From NCBI RefSeq assembly GCF_047663525.1, contig NC_092611.1, positions 10,019,001 to 10,083,000 of the forward strand: a stretch of 64,000 bases of DNA, in the 5' to 3' direction. Source of the DNA: Anas platyrhynchos (taxonomy: Eukaryota > Chordata > Aves > Anseriformes > Anatidae). The notes under the pieces are model-generated. The model saw nothing but the letters and a program-made list of their open reading frames with translations, had not been told where the DNA came from and did not search any database. Position 1 is the stretch's first letter, and each line of letters opens with the position of its first letter. A program made the translations under genes and the position numbers. Of the stretch, positions 22,070 to 35,300 are shown in pieces.

Positions 22070-25000
22070 ATGGTGGCGCAGCGCCGGGTCCTGCTGCTGG
22101 GGGAAGGCAACTTCTCCTTCGCCGCCTCCCTCAGTGGGGATGCAGGGACCAGCATCGTGGCCACTTGCTACGAGAGCGAGGAGGAGGTGTCCGCACGGGG
22201 CAGAGCTGCAGAGAACATCCAGCGGCTGCGGGAGAGGGGTGGGTGGGCGCCGGGTGGTGTGGTGGAGCCCTGGGGTTGTGTTGTGGCTGTGGCCATGCGA
22301 GGCTGAGGGGCTGCATGCAGGCCATGTGTGGGCACAGGCCTCGGGGTACAAGGCTTCTGCAGGGCTCCTGTCAGCCCCTCACTGCTCCCAGTGCCTCATG
22401 AGATCACTTTTGTCCTGGAGGAGCTGCAATCATCCAAGAGACTAAGTGCCCTCAAGTCGAATCAGGCTGACATAGTGCAAATAGTCAGCACAAGTCTCTG
22501 AGACAGAGCACAGGGAGCCCAGGCTTTCTCTTTTTCCTAGTGTGCAAGGGTGGGAAGCTGCCTGTCAACTGCCACTGTGACAGGCTTTAAAATGGACTGG
22601 AGAGGGCTGTAATTGCTGCCATTGTTTAAAATATTCCATAAGAAGAGTCTTGTTTTCATCTTTCTTTTAAAGGAGCTGAAGTTATGTTTTCTGTGGACTG
22701 CACCAGGCTGAAGGACTATTTCTTCCCAGCAAAAAGAGAATTTGACTGCATTTATTTCAACTTCCCTCATTGTGGGAGAAAAGCTGGGGTAGTGAAGAAC
22801 AGGGAGCTTCTTTCCCACTTTTTCCATAGGTGAGTAAAACGGTTCAGTGTTAACTGACTGCTGAGATACAGCTTTCTAGCAACATTGCAGGTGTTTTGCA
22901 AGAATTAAATACTTTCTGGGTGCACTAGTAGAATTTTTCTTGTTGCCTGCCTTTCCTTCCAGCTGTGCAGAAGTGCTGACGGAGGAGGGAGAGATTCATG
23001 TGGCTCTTTGCAATGGACAAGGGGGGACACCTGCTGATCAGCCAAGGAGGGAATGGCACAACAGCTGGCAAATAGTGGCTGTGGCAGCAGGAGCTGGATT
23101 TATCCTGAGTAATGTTCAGCCTTTCAAAGCAGAGACTATCCACGGATATAAATGTACAGGCTACAGGTAACTATGATGTGGCAAAACTGAGAGGTTGATA
23201 TTTGTGCTCTTACAATGCCTGTCACAATGATATATTGTTTTATAGAGAGAAACTCCCTTTAATTTGCCATAAAATAGATGCAGTTCTTTTTTTGTCTGTA
23301 AGCAGAACAGCCAAGATGAAACATGAAAGCTTTTTGAGAAAGTACCCTGTAAAAGATAACATTATCTTAATGTTTTAAAGTTCAAAACGGTCCATTTCAG
23401 AACAAATGTTAATCCCAGCCTAAAGACAACAGGGGCACTGTGGTGTGTGTATCTGTTTAGGAGACAATCACAGAATCACAGCATCATGGACGTTGGCAGG
23501 GACCTCCAGCAATCACCTAGTCTGACCCTACAGTTCAAGGCAGAGCCAAGTGGAATGAGTTGCTCAGAGTCAGATGCAGACTACACAACCTTTCTGTGCA
23601 ACTTGTTCCAATATCAGACCATCTTCCCAGTAAAAATATGCCAGCGTTACATTTTTGTCATCTCCTAACAAGACATAGAATTCAGCAAGAGGTGTGTTAG
23701 TGTTACGCTGAGTTATCTATGTCATGCTCACTTAAGACACATTAAATACAGGAAACAAGCAATGACTTGTCTATGTTTTTATGTATTGCCAGGAGTCAAG
23801 ATAAATCTTTTTGTATAGAAGGTGCTTTAAACCACATTTTCACACGAAGCATGCCACTTGCGTATTTCAAACCTATGACCTGTGAGATAGAACTGGAAAG
23901 CCGAAGAATTTCTTTTCAAGTACCACAAGTACTTGTGGATAAAATTAACCGGTAAGTTTTATAACTGGCATCTATTGGGCAATAACACACGTGCACTTTC
24001 AGTGGGAATGAGCAGTGTGGGTCTCAGATAAAATGGAATCACTTCACATTCCCTCCTTTTCCTTTTACAGAATCTATTCCCTTTACAGAAGTCTGTCTAG
24101 TGGCGTCTATAATTTGTACTTTTATTTTTCACAGGGGTTTCCTAGAAGTAAATTCAAACCATCCAGTGCAGACAGTAAAGGAGAAGCTCACTGCAGTGCT
24201 CAGCCAAGCCTTTCCATTACAAAGCATTGACTACTGCCTTTCTCTGCTCTTCCAAGGTCACCTCAATGGTGTTTGCCACTCTAATATATTCTGGATTGTT
24301 CTGAGCCCAGAGGAGACTCCGAGCACTGAAGAAATGGCTAGTGGGCGGGCAAATGCAATTTTATTTTCCCATGTTGATTTTTATAGGGACACAGATGACA
24401 ATGTACAAGAGGGATGTCAAATTGCAAAACAGTACTGTCTTAGACCTTCCCTTTTACCTCATGCTCAGGCAGTAATAAAAAGTGCAGCCTTTGTCCCTGG
24501 GACACTTTATGTTTTTTCTGGCCCAGTTTTCAGGAAGTGTCTTATCTCCCCTTACTCTATGCCTGTTTTTCATGAGATGGTTTTTGTATGTGCAGTTAAC
24601 AGAGGTACAGAGAACAGCTGTATAGAGATGTTAGTGGATAAAATTAAGAACAGCATACATTCTCTTCACCAGACTGTTTCTGGATTTCCACTGACCATCA
24701 GTCTGCAGAAAGCAACGTGCTCTGAAACAACTGAGCTCAATGACTTTGCTGCTTTTGAATCTCAGCTCAGTAAAGTTCAGTACTTCCTCTGCATGGAGGT
24801 GGATACTTTAGACTCCTCTGAGAAGTGCTCCTGTGTGGGAGTGATAAGGACAGCTCCGTATGAACTAGCAAGCAGCGATTTCGTTATTGTCTCTGCTTCA
24901 TTGAATCTTGACCTCATAGCCATGCTGCTCTGTGGAATACAAGACTGGCGCATGCTCTGGACATCAGACACACGCTTCCTCCGTCAGTTTCCTCGAGGAG

Positions 25001-25311
25001 AGCTAAGGCTTTTCAAGAGTTTTTCCCTCTATCCACCTTCCTATGTGCATGATGTCAGCTTTTGGGTTCCCGATGGGGAACAATTTGATGAGGCTGCTTT
25101 TCACACCATTGTTAGGCAGGTATCAGGCGAAATGGTTGCATCCATCCAGTTAATCGACAGCTTCCATCAGTCAGAGACAGGGAGGAAGAGCCTCTGCTAC
25201 CGAGTGGCCTTTCAGTCCTGTGACAAGGCCCTGAGCCGCCGGGAGGCAGTGGCGATGCAGCTGCTGTGCCGGGAGGAGCTGAAGCAGCGGCTGCGCGTAG
25301 CTCTCAGGTAG
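22070..25311 (+). CDS. FDXACB1: FDX-ACB domain-containing protein 1, 621 aa
   Basis: Five exons: 22070-22238, 22673-22829, 22963-23166, 23793-23951 and 24135-25311; all junctions are GT/AG and the frame closes. The N-terminal ~185 residues form a BMT5-like Rossmann methyltransferase domain, with LLLGEGNFSFAASL near residues 8-21, FPHCGRKAG, and NGQGGTPAD followed by REWHNSW. The C-terminal 93 residues (529-621, from YPPSYVHDVSFW) form the ferredoxin-fold anticodon-binding domain known from phenylalanyl-tRNA synthetase. Human FDXACB1 is 624 aa and collinear. Yeast Bmt5 methylates 25S rRNA uridine, but whether the vertebrate protein is active is not established. The last exon holds about 63% of the coding sequence. 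It shares a promoter with CFAP68. Confidence 0.95.
23466..23640 (-). repeat. Old CR1 LINE fragment in FDXACB1 intron 3
   Basis: A decayed copy of the CR1 3' end on the minus strand. It starts with a diverged octamer tail (AATCACAGAATCACAGCATC), continues through TTGGCAGGGACCTCCAG, and still shows the downstream CR1 block ACCTTTCTGTGCAACTTGTT. It is clearly more diverged than the copy at 531. Confidence 0.75.
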
Positions 25312-25468
25312 GGCCATGACTGCCTTCAGGGGCTCGAGTGGCCCTGGGCCTGCAGCTGGAAGACACAGGCTGCACCTTGCAGGGCCCCACACCTTATGCT
25401 GCAGGGCCTCTCGCACCAGCAGGGTGGGCACTGGCACCGGCACACACTTTAAATGTAGGAATTTTGTT

Positions 25469-25474
25469 AATAAA
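25469..25474 (+). terminator. FDXACB1 polyadenylation signal
   Basis: AATAAA 158 bp after the FDXACB1 stop codon. Confidence 0.75.
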
Positions 25475-26039
25475 GACCAAGCGCCTTCATGTTCTGTGTG
25501 TGTAATGAAACCTTGTTTTTTGAAGCAGAGCCTTTCTTTGCTGGAGTAAACTGATCTAACAGACAGTTGTGCTATGAACACCGTGTTACAGCTACAATAG
25601 ATGTGGCTGCTGACGGAGAACTGCAATAACAAGCTGGGTTACAGGAAACCCATTGGGTTATCCTGGGTACCAACAGCAGAGGTGGATGCTAAAAGCTCTT
25701 TCTTCTCACAACTTTTAAGAGAACCAACTAACCACCAACAACTCATGGTGTCACTGCAGGCATTCCTAGGCTGTGCTGGGAGACCTGCGGCTGCTGCAGC
25801 CCCCAGGTAGTTCTACTACTGGTGGGTGACATTGGTGATAAGGGGGTGGTTGGACCAGATATTTTAGAGTTTTTTTTCCAAGTTTAATCATTCTGTGATT
25901 GTATACTGGATGTGCTCCTCTGCACTGCAGGCATGGGGCTGAGGGGAGCAGCCTCGCCTCGAGGGGTGCAACTACCACAGGCAGCTGCAAGGGGCTGAGG
26001 GGACAGGGCAGGGTCTGAGGGGACACAGCGGGGCTGAGG
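25475..26039. other. Intergenic region FDXACB1/ALG9
   Basis: Short spacer between two genes on the same strand. The left part is unremarkable. The right part (about 25970-26070) has three diverged tandem copies of a GGGGCTGAGGGGACA(C/T)-type motif leading into the ALG9 CpG island. Confidence 0.45.
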
Positions 26040-26138
26040 GGACATGACAGGGTCTGAGAGGACACAGCGGCGGGCGGAGCTCCCCCGGCTGCCCGCGCAG
26101 GCGGCGTGAGGCGGTGCCGGGCCGTGCCCGCACCCGGC

Positions 26139-26372
26139 ATGGCGGCCGGCGGCTTCGGCGCCGCTCCCGTCTCGTCCTCTGGAGGCAGGGAGCGGGCTGC
26201 CGCCTGCCCGCACTCGGCATGGCGGTCAAGGGGGCCCGGCAGCGGCCGAGGGCAGGAGGAGGAGGAGGAGGAGGAGGAGGCAGCGGCGAGTCGGGCCGGC
26301 CGCGCTCGGAGGCGGAGGAGGCTCGGCTGGAGTAGGCGGCAGGGCAGCGGAGGGGGAGCGGGACCCGGCTGA
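26139..26372 (+). other. Overlapping upstream ORF at ALG9 start
   Basis: An ATG at 26139 opens a 77-codon frame that reads over the ALG9 ATG (26219) in a different frame and ends inside intron 1. Its product would be Gly/Ala/Glu/Arg low complexity, so a functional protein is unlikely. If transcription starts upstream of 26139 it could dampen ALG9 translation. The transcription start is unknown. Confidence 0.3.
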
Positions 26373-29300
26373 AGGGGAGCGGCGGCCGCCGGGGGGCTGC
26401 GGGCCGGGCTGGGCTGGTCTGTGCCGCTTCTGGGGGTTCCCCTCAGAGCCCCCGCTCCTCCCGGCCAGGGGCAGAAGCCTCTGGTTGTGGGTTTTTGCTT
26501 CGGCGTGGTGGTGGTGGGGTGCTGGGAGTCCCCAGGGTGGTGGTCGTGAGGTGCTGGGGGTCCCCTGAGGAGGGCAGAGGGTGCGAGAGGCTCCCCGGCG
26601 TGCACGGTGTGAGGGGAGAGGGGCTGCTGGAGGTGATAAGGATCAAGAGGGTGATTTGGAAATGTTGCCCTAGAGATGTGGTCAGGCAGTGTGGGGGATT
26701 CCAAAATAAAATTATTTCTTGGCCCCTTGGATGGCAGTCAGTGACTTTCTGCATGCAGGTTCTTGTCAGTTCTTTGCCTGCTGTCGCATAACTAGCCTTG
26801 ATATCGCTAATGAGTTGTCTTGGTGCATATTTATATTCTTTCTACTAAGTTGTCTTGCTGCATATTTGTATTCTTTGTGCTAGACCACCTGGGAGCAAAG
26901 CAGGACAAGTGTGGGCCCCTGAAGGATCAACGGCATTCAAGTGTCTCATCTCCGCCAGGTTCTGTGCAGCTCTCCTGAGCAACATCTCAGACTGCGATGA
27001 GACGTTCAACTACTGGGAACCAGTAAGTAGCTCTGTGTCCTTGGAGGCACTTGGGAACTTGTAGGTTGTCTGCAGAAATGCAGATTTTCTTAAAACCTTT
27101 TGCTAATAGGTGTTTTTCAAGGAGAAACATACTTAAGAATTCATAAGTGGGAAATGCAAAACTGTCTGCTGCGTGATGCACTTCATATATAACTAATATA
27201 TGTTAATCTCCATTTCAGACACACTACCTCGTTTATGGGAAGGGGTTTCAGACGTGGGAATACTCTCCAGCCTATGCCATCCGCTCCTATGCTTACCTGT
27301 GGCTTCATGCCTTACCAGCGCTGTTCCATGCTAGAGTTCTACAAACTAATAAGGTAAATCAGATGCGTCAAAACTGCTTTTTTGATTATTTTTTTTAAAG
27401 TGCCTTTAGTTTGAGTAAAACAGCTGCTTTGTTTGTTGTCAGAGTTACGAAATGATAAGTCTACCAGTGCTGACATCCCTGTAAGGATTTGCAAGGGTTT
27501 GTGAGCTAACTCAAGAAGAACCAAGGAAGAGTGACTGGGAAATTTCAGGGAAGCTGTCAGGCTTTGATTTGATTGAGAAGTTGTCCCAGAAGGGCTAGTG
27601 GTTTCTTGGCATTTTGAGTGTACCTGGCAGCCACAGGCTGCCAGTTTTACTCTGGCACTTTAGAAGGCCCTCTTGTTTTCTACCCCAGATATCAGTAGCT
27701 GTTTAGTTTTTTTGTTGTTGTTCAATAGACTGTAAGAGAAAAAATAAGATTTTGCAAGCTGTATTACAAACAGCTCACAGGAATACTTAAAAAAAAAAAA
27801 AGGCACCAAGTACACATTCTGCCATACTTTACATGTTTTTACGTGTTTCTGCATAACACGAAACAACGAAGGAGTAGTTCTGATCAGTCTAGTGGACTGT
27901 GTTATCTTTCTTTGCTGTAAAGGACTTTAAGGTTAGAGGGTAGGCCTTGAGCTGCTGGAGTTTCAGCCATCCCTTGGTGCAGGATCTGGGCCTGTAAGAG
28001 CAGCCTCATTCACTGCTGCCAGAGTTGCTCCATGCTGTTCTGAAATTTTGCAATTTGGTCTCTTGTTAGCAGTAGGTGCATAAGCTTCATTGCAAATCTT
28101 GTTCTGATTTTGGATACATCTCCTAGGTTCTTGTCTTCTATTTCCTCCGATGCTTCCTGGCGTTCCTGAGCTGTGTTTGTGAGCTCTACTTCTATAAGTG
28201 AGTATTAGAAGCTGTCTACTGTGAATGCTCTTCAACAATGTTAGGAGCATATCCAGTTGTTACCACAGGAAATATACCCTGAAGCTGGTGTGCAAATGTG
28301 CCTGAGTTAATTGGGTTGCTTCACAGTGAAACTTCAAGATACATGTTCTCAAAGGAACATAATGAAATATTGGTGAGAATTCTACTGTCGGGACACAATT
28401 ATATTCTTGGATCTGCCACCCACATCCCTTTAGCATTTTGTTGATTACACTTTTTTTTTTTTTTAATGATACCAGCAAGCAGAGTGGGAGAGTAAACTGA
28501 GCTCTGCTGGAGGAGACTGGTGCTGCGCTTGCTTATCGCAGTGAATTTTAGTGGAATGTATCAATTGTTGCTCTCTGTAATGTATGTTCAAGCTCCTGCT
28601 TTAGTGGCTGTCAACGCCACTGGCTGATACAATTACCTTGACTAATCTGGGCTTTTACTTTTGCCTTCTGCCTCTTCATTTGTGGCTTTCAAACTGTTAC
28701 AGTGCCTGACTTTTTGCTGGCAACGGACTAGTTTTAAGAGTGTGAGCTGGGGCTTTTTGCACAGTGGGGTTTTGTGATGGGTATGAATCTTAGACTGAGA
28801 AGATCTAAAGCAGCACAGACTCCCTGTCTTCTTGAAATTTGTGCAACTAACGCTGGAAGAAGCCAAGTCTGTTCTGGAGTTTTGCACTACTGTGGTTTAG
28901 GAGGATCCTAAGTCCGCCTCTGGCTTTACATTTGAGGTTGCTTTTGGCAGCTGAGTAAAGAGAATTGCTCAGCTTAAAGCTCTTGAGATGCTCTCTGGAT
29001 TGCTTCTGGCTCTGCCTGCATTGGGTACTATTATTTCACATGCTGAGGTTCTTTCAGCAGTTTCTAATTCTCTTTTCTTTCCTTAGGGCTGTGTGCAAGA
29101 AGTTTGGACTACATGTGAGTCGGCTGATGCTGGCCTTCTTAGTTCTCAGCACGGGGATGTTCTGCTCATCTGCAGGTGGGTCTGCTGCGGCAATGACCTT
29201 GTCCATAGAAGCCAAAGACAGCTGCAGAGAAGAAAATCTGCAGCACCGAAATATCTCTGGCAATCAGCACCCTGTGCTGGAGAGCTTGTTGCATTCTCTT

Positions 29301-32300
29301 GCAGATGTTTCTCATGGCAGGTGTAATGACAAAGCGTTGATTCAAGTGATGTTCCTTGCATCACCCTAACAATTTCCAGGGCATGTTTATTTCTGTTCTC
29401 TACAGTCTTTGTGCTGTGGGCCATGCTTTTTAAACAGGATGTTGGCTGGCCTACATTGAATGTTTATTTGACAGAAGCAGACATTGTCCTCTTGTATTTT
29501 GGCATTGTCATCTGCCTTTCTGTCCTATTCCCTGACTGGTACCCTTATGCCAAGCCAACCACTGTAAGGCTGATAAAACACTTGTTGTGGGTATTTAGTG
29601 TCAAGACAGGTTTTGAGGAAAGGTTTTCTGTGTTGTGTGCATTACAGAAACTTAAATAGAAATATCACAGGTTGAGTGCTGATATTTCATATTTTGTCCT
29701 TTTTTGCTTATGCTGAGTGGAGAAAGGACTTTTCTTTAATTGTTCTCACAAGGTAATAGGCCTCTTCATACTTAACTAACTTCTCACCAGTCTGTACCCA
29801 GTTGTTTTTTGTTTTCCTAGGAGATTATAGAGGGTAGAGCAAGTGTTGCAAGTGGCTGTTTACCTGCAACCGTGGATGCTGTCAGCTGGTTACCACTGCT
29901 GGGTGCTGTGGGGGAAAGAGGCCTTGGTACCTAAAGGGATTATTTCTGGCCTTGGCAGAACAGTAACAAGAACTTTATTTTTCTGTTTTCACTGACAAGA
30001 AAATTGGCAATATAGCAGCCTGCCTCCAATGGGATGAGTGAGATGATTAGCCTTATTTTGGCCTTTGCAGTTCTCTAGCTGTGGGACAGCTGTGCTGAGA
30101 AGCCCTTTTTTTCTTTGTGTTGCAGCCTTCCTCCCCAGCAGTTTCTGCATGTACACCACAGTGATTGCCATGACTGGCTGGTACATGGACAAGACCTCTG
30201 TGGCAGTGATGGGCATAGCTGCTGGAGCCCTTGTGGGCTGGCCCTTCAGCGCAGCGCTTGGGTAAGGGGAGGAAGGCTCAGGAACTTTGTACTTTGCCAA
30301 ATGTGCTATGTTGCTTGCCTGTTTGGGGAAAATGTAGGGGCTGGAAAGAAAGAGGAGGAAACTAGCAGGGGCTGAGCAGCCAGCATAGTCCAGGATCACT
30401 GTGACAGGCTTCCACAGCCTGATTTCTTTGCTTTTGAAAAGCTTAGCTTGGGAAGATTTTCATGTTCTAATACACTGAAGATAAGATCTGAGTTGGATGT
30501 TGGGAATGTGGAGTAGTAGCAGACCCCAGCACAGTGATGGTTTGCTTCCAGCTAATGCCTCATTTGCTCTGGGGCAGAAAATCCTGCAGTGGGGAAGGAA
30601 TAGTCTCTGGTTGATGCTTGGTCTCTCTTTCAGGCTTCCTATTGCCTTTGACTTGCTAATACTGAAGCAGAGGTGGAAAAGCTTCTTAAACTGGTGTGTG
30701 GTGTCGTTGATCCTGTTTTTGGTAAGTCCCTGTAAAAGCACAAAGGGGTGGATTGGGCTTGCAATAGAAGGAGCAGGTTCCATTAACAAAATCACATAGA
30801 GCTGTTGGGCAGTCCAGCCAAAAGCTGTTGGCACTCTACAAATAATAGCTGCTTTCTTTCAGGTGCCCCTGGTAGTTGTGGACAGCTATTACTATGGGAA
30901 GCTGGTAGTTGCACCCCTCAACATTGTTTTGTACAATGTCTTCACCTCTCATGGACCTGATCTCTACGGTGAGTTGAAGATAAGATGAGGAAGTCGACAG
31001 TTTTCTTGCTGCTGTCAAGGCATGGTGACCCTGGAGGTTTTGATCTCTGATCCTTTCTTTGATGTACTCCAAATCAGACACCCTGCAAGCTCCAAGGGGG
31101 TGCAGTTCCAGCTTTTTGCCACAGGATGTCTGTCTCGAGCTGGAAATTGGCAGGGCCCTCAGATTTTCTTCTGTCTGCTTCCCCATGCTGTGGTTTAAGC
31201 AGCTTTTGTTCACTTGGAAGTTTTGTAAACCATCACGAGACATCTCCGCTGTGATGTGGGGTTGTTGAGACCTGTCAGTAGCAAACTTGTCTGGATGTAA
31301 TGCGAGTGCAGTGGGAGCATGTGGTCTGTGTGTGCACGTGTTTAGGTCAGCTTTAATCTGGTTCTTGGCTGTTGTTCTTCACAGTTGGGCCCCAGAACTC
31401 TGAGCAGCTAGCAACAGTGCAGAACCTATAGTTTCTTCCCGTGCACGTCAGGTCTCTGCAGACTTCCTGCTTCCATGCTGTGGCTTGAGTCTCCTTGCTT
31501 ATTTGGCAGTGTGTGGCCTGGGGTTGGCTGGAAGGCAGGATCTGAGATTACCATAAAGGCATCTTCCAGACTGCAGAGAAGGAAGAAAGGTTAATTACTA
31601 CACCTGCTGCTGTTCTGGCAGTCACGCTGGAGGCAGGGCCAACTCGACTCACGCAGACAACACTTGAGCTCCCCATTTCTTTTGGATGAACGAATGGAGG
31701 AGAAAACCATCTTTCTGAAGACTGATAAATTAGTGACAAGTAGTGATAACAACATTTTGTCTCTCCTTGCTGTCTTCTTTCTATAAGCTCTTTTTTTTTT
31801 TTTTTTCTTCATAAGCAATGTAAGAATTATCTCTACTTCCCAGAGGAAGAGCTGAATACAGAGCAAGGAAACTGCCTTACTTCTGAAGGGGGACAGTGGG
31901 AAAGGCAGGATTAACATTTCATTTTATGTAGTTTTATGGTAGCAAAAAGTGAGAAGAAATGCAGAAAAGTTTCAGACAACCTGTATTTATAGAAATCATT
32001 GCCATGGGAAATAACTAAGCTGGTGACTTCAGTAGTATCCCAAAAGGAATTAGAAATAATTTATGGATGTCAAGAGGAATCCAAGTTGTCATCAGTGATA
32101 CCTAATTAGCAGGCAAATCATCTGCCTTTCAGGGGTTTCTGGGAACTGGCCATTTGGGATGCTGGGTGAGTTACAAGGTCTGAACCTTGATGGCAAGGCT
32201 GTGGTGCTTGTTTGGGAGCTACTGCTGCACTGGGTTGTTCTTGTTCATGTTCTTGATGTCTCCTAGATATGAAAAGTAGCAGAGCGTTATGTTTCTAGGC

Positions 32301-35300
32301 TTCAGAGGGCTGGTGGTGACCTCAGGGAGCTTAGGGTGCAAGGTCTCTGATGTCTGTCATGTTTTTTCAGCCCCGTAAAGGTATGCAGGGAGGAATTGAG
32401 CCGTGGTTAGTGGTGAGGCTTTCTGGCAGTGCCCCACAGGCTGTATTTGGTGCTTCATTTGAAGGGCTGTTTTGGGTGATGCTGAGTGGTGATCTGTTCC
32501 TCGTGCTATGGCACAACATGACAACAGATGCTTTGCCATGGTCCTTCATCTCTTCAGGAAGGCTCTGAAGTCTGTTGCTGTGAATTTTCTGTAATGGAAA
32601 CTCCAGGCTCTCTTTCTGATGGGTTTTGGCGTGGGCTCATGCCTGACCTTTTCCACACTGGTGCATGAGTTGTTTCCAGCAGCCTCCAGGGACCAATCTA
32701 TTCTGAAGTGTTTTATTCATAGTGACATTCATATAACATCCTCAGGCAAGAAAAAGAGCCTGCTTGAACCTGCTCTTTAATGCAGTGTGGCCAGGACAAT
32801 AGCGTGTGTTTGGGGAGCTTCAAAACACTTGGGGAAAATAACACTGCGAGGGGAGATGAAAGGCTGGCCAGTGCCTTTTGGCTTTGGAACAGGGATTTCC
32901 CAACTTTCACATGATTGGAGCAAAAGCTGCTGGAGGTTGCAGAATACTCAACCTATATCATCTTTAGTGTAAGCACCACAGTTTTTATTTTTATTTATTT
33001 ATTTATTTTTATTTTTGTGGTTTGCATGCAGACTGGAGTCCTGAAGAAAAGGCTTTTGGAATGTGTACTTTCTGGATTAATACAGTCTACGCAATAAATA
33101 TTTCCCTGGGATGGTTATTAGGTTTCAACAGCCAAGGAAAAGTAGCTGCTAAGCATATATCTCTGTCTGATTCTGAGCCTTTGGGGTATTTTTGTGTGCC
33201 TGTGTCTCAAAAACACTCAATTCACAGCAAAGGTTTTCCTCCAGTTCCTGAGATCAGAGCCTGGGCTCTGACTTGCCTTGTGATTGCACTCAGGGAAGTT
33301 CTGTTCAGCTCAGGTGAAATGTGCTGGAGCTGTTTATGTGACACCTTGCTCTGTTGAGTCCTGGTTCTTAAACAGAAGGAAAATAAATGAAATGCTGAAA
33401 GGAGACTGTTTGTTATGCTAGGGCTGAATCAGTCTTGCTTAGAATGAGGGCTGTGACTCATGATCAAAGTATTGTGGTTTAATTTCTGCTTAACAGCTGA
33501 GCTACAATGCCGGGCTGTATGTAGGCTTTTAGCCTGTGACAGACACGAGGTGAGGGCCACCTTAGCTGGAGCCAAGTGCATAACACCCCTGCTTTGTCCT
33601 GAAGCAGCCTCACCATCGCCGGGATGAAGCCGCAGCATGGCAGTGTGTTAAGCTCTAGCAACTTCTCTGTAGTTTGATATCCAGAAGTGCTCCTGAAGCC
33701 TGGGACAGAGCATGAAGTTCAGAACAGTTTCTGGCTCAGTGTCTGACACTGCTTCCAGTTGTTCTCCTCATGGAATGGTAGTACTTTGAGCTATGGCTAG
33801 GGCAGGGTCTCCTGAATGGCTTCAGCATCTCCTGCAGCCCACATCTGCTCAGCTCTGGCATGTGGGGTGCTTACAGGAAGCTAAATCTTCTGCCATGGTC
33901 TGAAGGTGATGCTGTAGAAGCATCAATCTATTCCTTGAAGATTTGGGACTTGGCTGTGCTGGGCAGCTTACCCGTAGCCTGAAAATGCTGGTGGGTAACA
34001 GTTCACATCAGTTTAAGAGAGCTTCTTTCTCATGATGAGATCTTCTGTGATAAAGCAGTCACAGCTTGTAGTGGGAGTAAGGAAGCAGACTGTGGTATCC
34101 ACTTATAGCATGTTTGTTTTTATAGGGAGAGACCTTGGTGCTCTAAAGAACTTTTAACTAGTGTGGCCTAATCATTGTTAACCCTTCTGGAAGTCCTTAG
34201 AAACCTGTTGTGTTGCCTCAGAAGAGAATCTGGAGGTGGCATGGTTGAGGAAATAAAACCAAGCCCTCTTCATACACGCTTGTAGGTGTCCACTGGAAGA
34301 TGTACAGCGTGATACCCCACTGCCTCAGGATTTCCCTTTACAGACATCCTGCTCAGCAGCCCTGATTTCAAAGGAGGGAAACATGCTGCAGTTCGCGTCC
34401 ATTGCTTGATCTTTTAGTCTCCTGTATCCCATATGCAGGCTTCTAGACTGAGGATTGTACTCCTGTGGGACTTGAAAGAATTAGGCAGGTGGAGGGAGAA
34501 AGAAGGTGTTTTTTTTTTTTTTTTTGTTCCCTTAAGGACCCTTATTTCCCAAAACCTGAACCTGTAATTGCAGTTTGCTTTCAGTGCTAACAATGAAATG
34601 TTTTGTACATAAGTATCAGTTGCTTGGACTTTGCTGTAGTAACTCCAGCTTCATGTTTCTGATGTTACTAGTGCAGCTTCTAATCATGTTTAACCATAGG
34701 AGCTGCAGAGGTTTTGGGTTTTCCTTGCTGCTTTTCAGTTATCTGATTAATTTCAACATGGACCCTTTTCAAGTGTCTCTGATTGCAGGAAATTGCTGTG
34801 GCATGTGACACATGTCACAACAGTGCAGTGATTAAAGCCCCCGCATGTCATTTACTGACTGATTGAGCTAATCACGCTGAGAAAGTGGCAAACGTGCAGA
34901 GAGGAACTGGCGTTCCTTATTGTTTGGGATTTTAAGCATCATGAATTAAAAGTCAAATAAGTGACAGCTGGAGTGGAATTCATCAGTTTGCATCCTTTGA
35001 AGCTTGCAACCAGTACCCAAGTATGTAATCTTAGGAGGTGGAGTTGGCTTGCTCCTGTTAAAACGTATTGAAGCAGGGAAATTTGAAGTGGTGTTGACAC
35101 TAAGGAGGTACCAAAACCTGGCGGCTGGATGAACGGTGGTGGCAGAGTCTTTGGGGTGAAATGTGAGTGTGAGCTCTTCTGCCATTTTCTGTTTCTGCTG
35201 CCACAGCTTGTACATCGCCACTTCAGAATGACAATTATCTCTTGTTAACATTAGGTGGCTTTGCATTGTATCTGTTGCTTCTCTGCAATTAGAATGAATT

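Larger units (their letters stand above)
26040..26460 (+). promoter_or_regulatory. ALG9 CpG island promoter
   Basis: Highly GC- and CpG-rich block enclosing ALG9 exon 1 and its donor. Two GGCATGGCGG segments (26137 and 26217), 80 bp apart, resemble the YY1 ATGGCGGC site and supply two ATGs in almost the same context. No TATA box is visible. Typical housekeeping promoter composition. Confidence 0.7.

Noticed and set aside
24777-24971. Minus-strand open frame over FDXACB1 exon 5
   Set aside because: Antisense shadow of the FDXACB1 coding exon.
25766-26704. 312-codon open frame antisense to the ALG9 promoter
   Set aside because: Pro/Ala/Ser low complexity running through a CpG island; it overlaps ALG9 exon 1 and has no homology I recognise.
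29093-29369. Open frames running out of ALG9 exon 5 into intron 5
   Set aside because: The frames cross a good donor (GTGGGT at 29176), and the orthologous exon ends there; the continuation is intronic.
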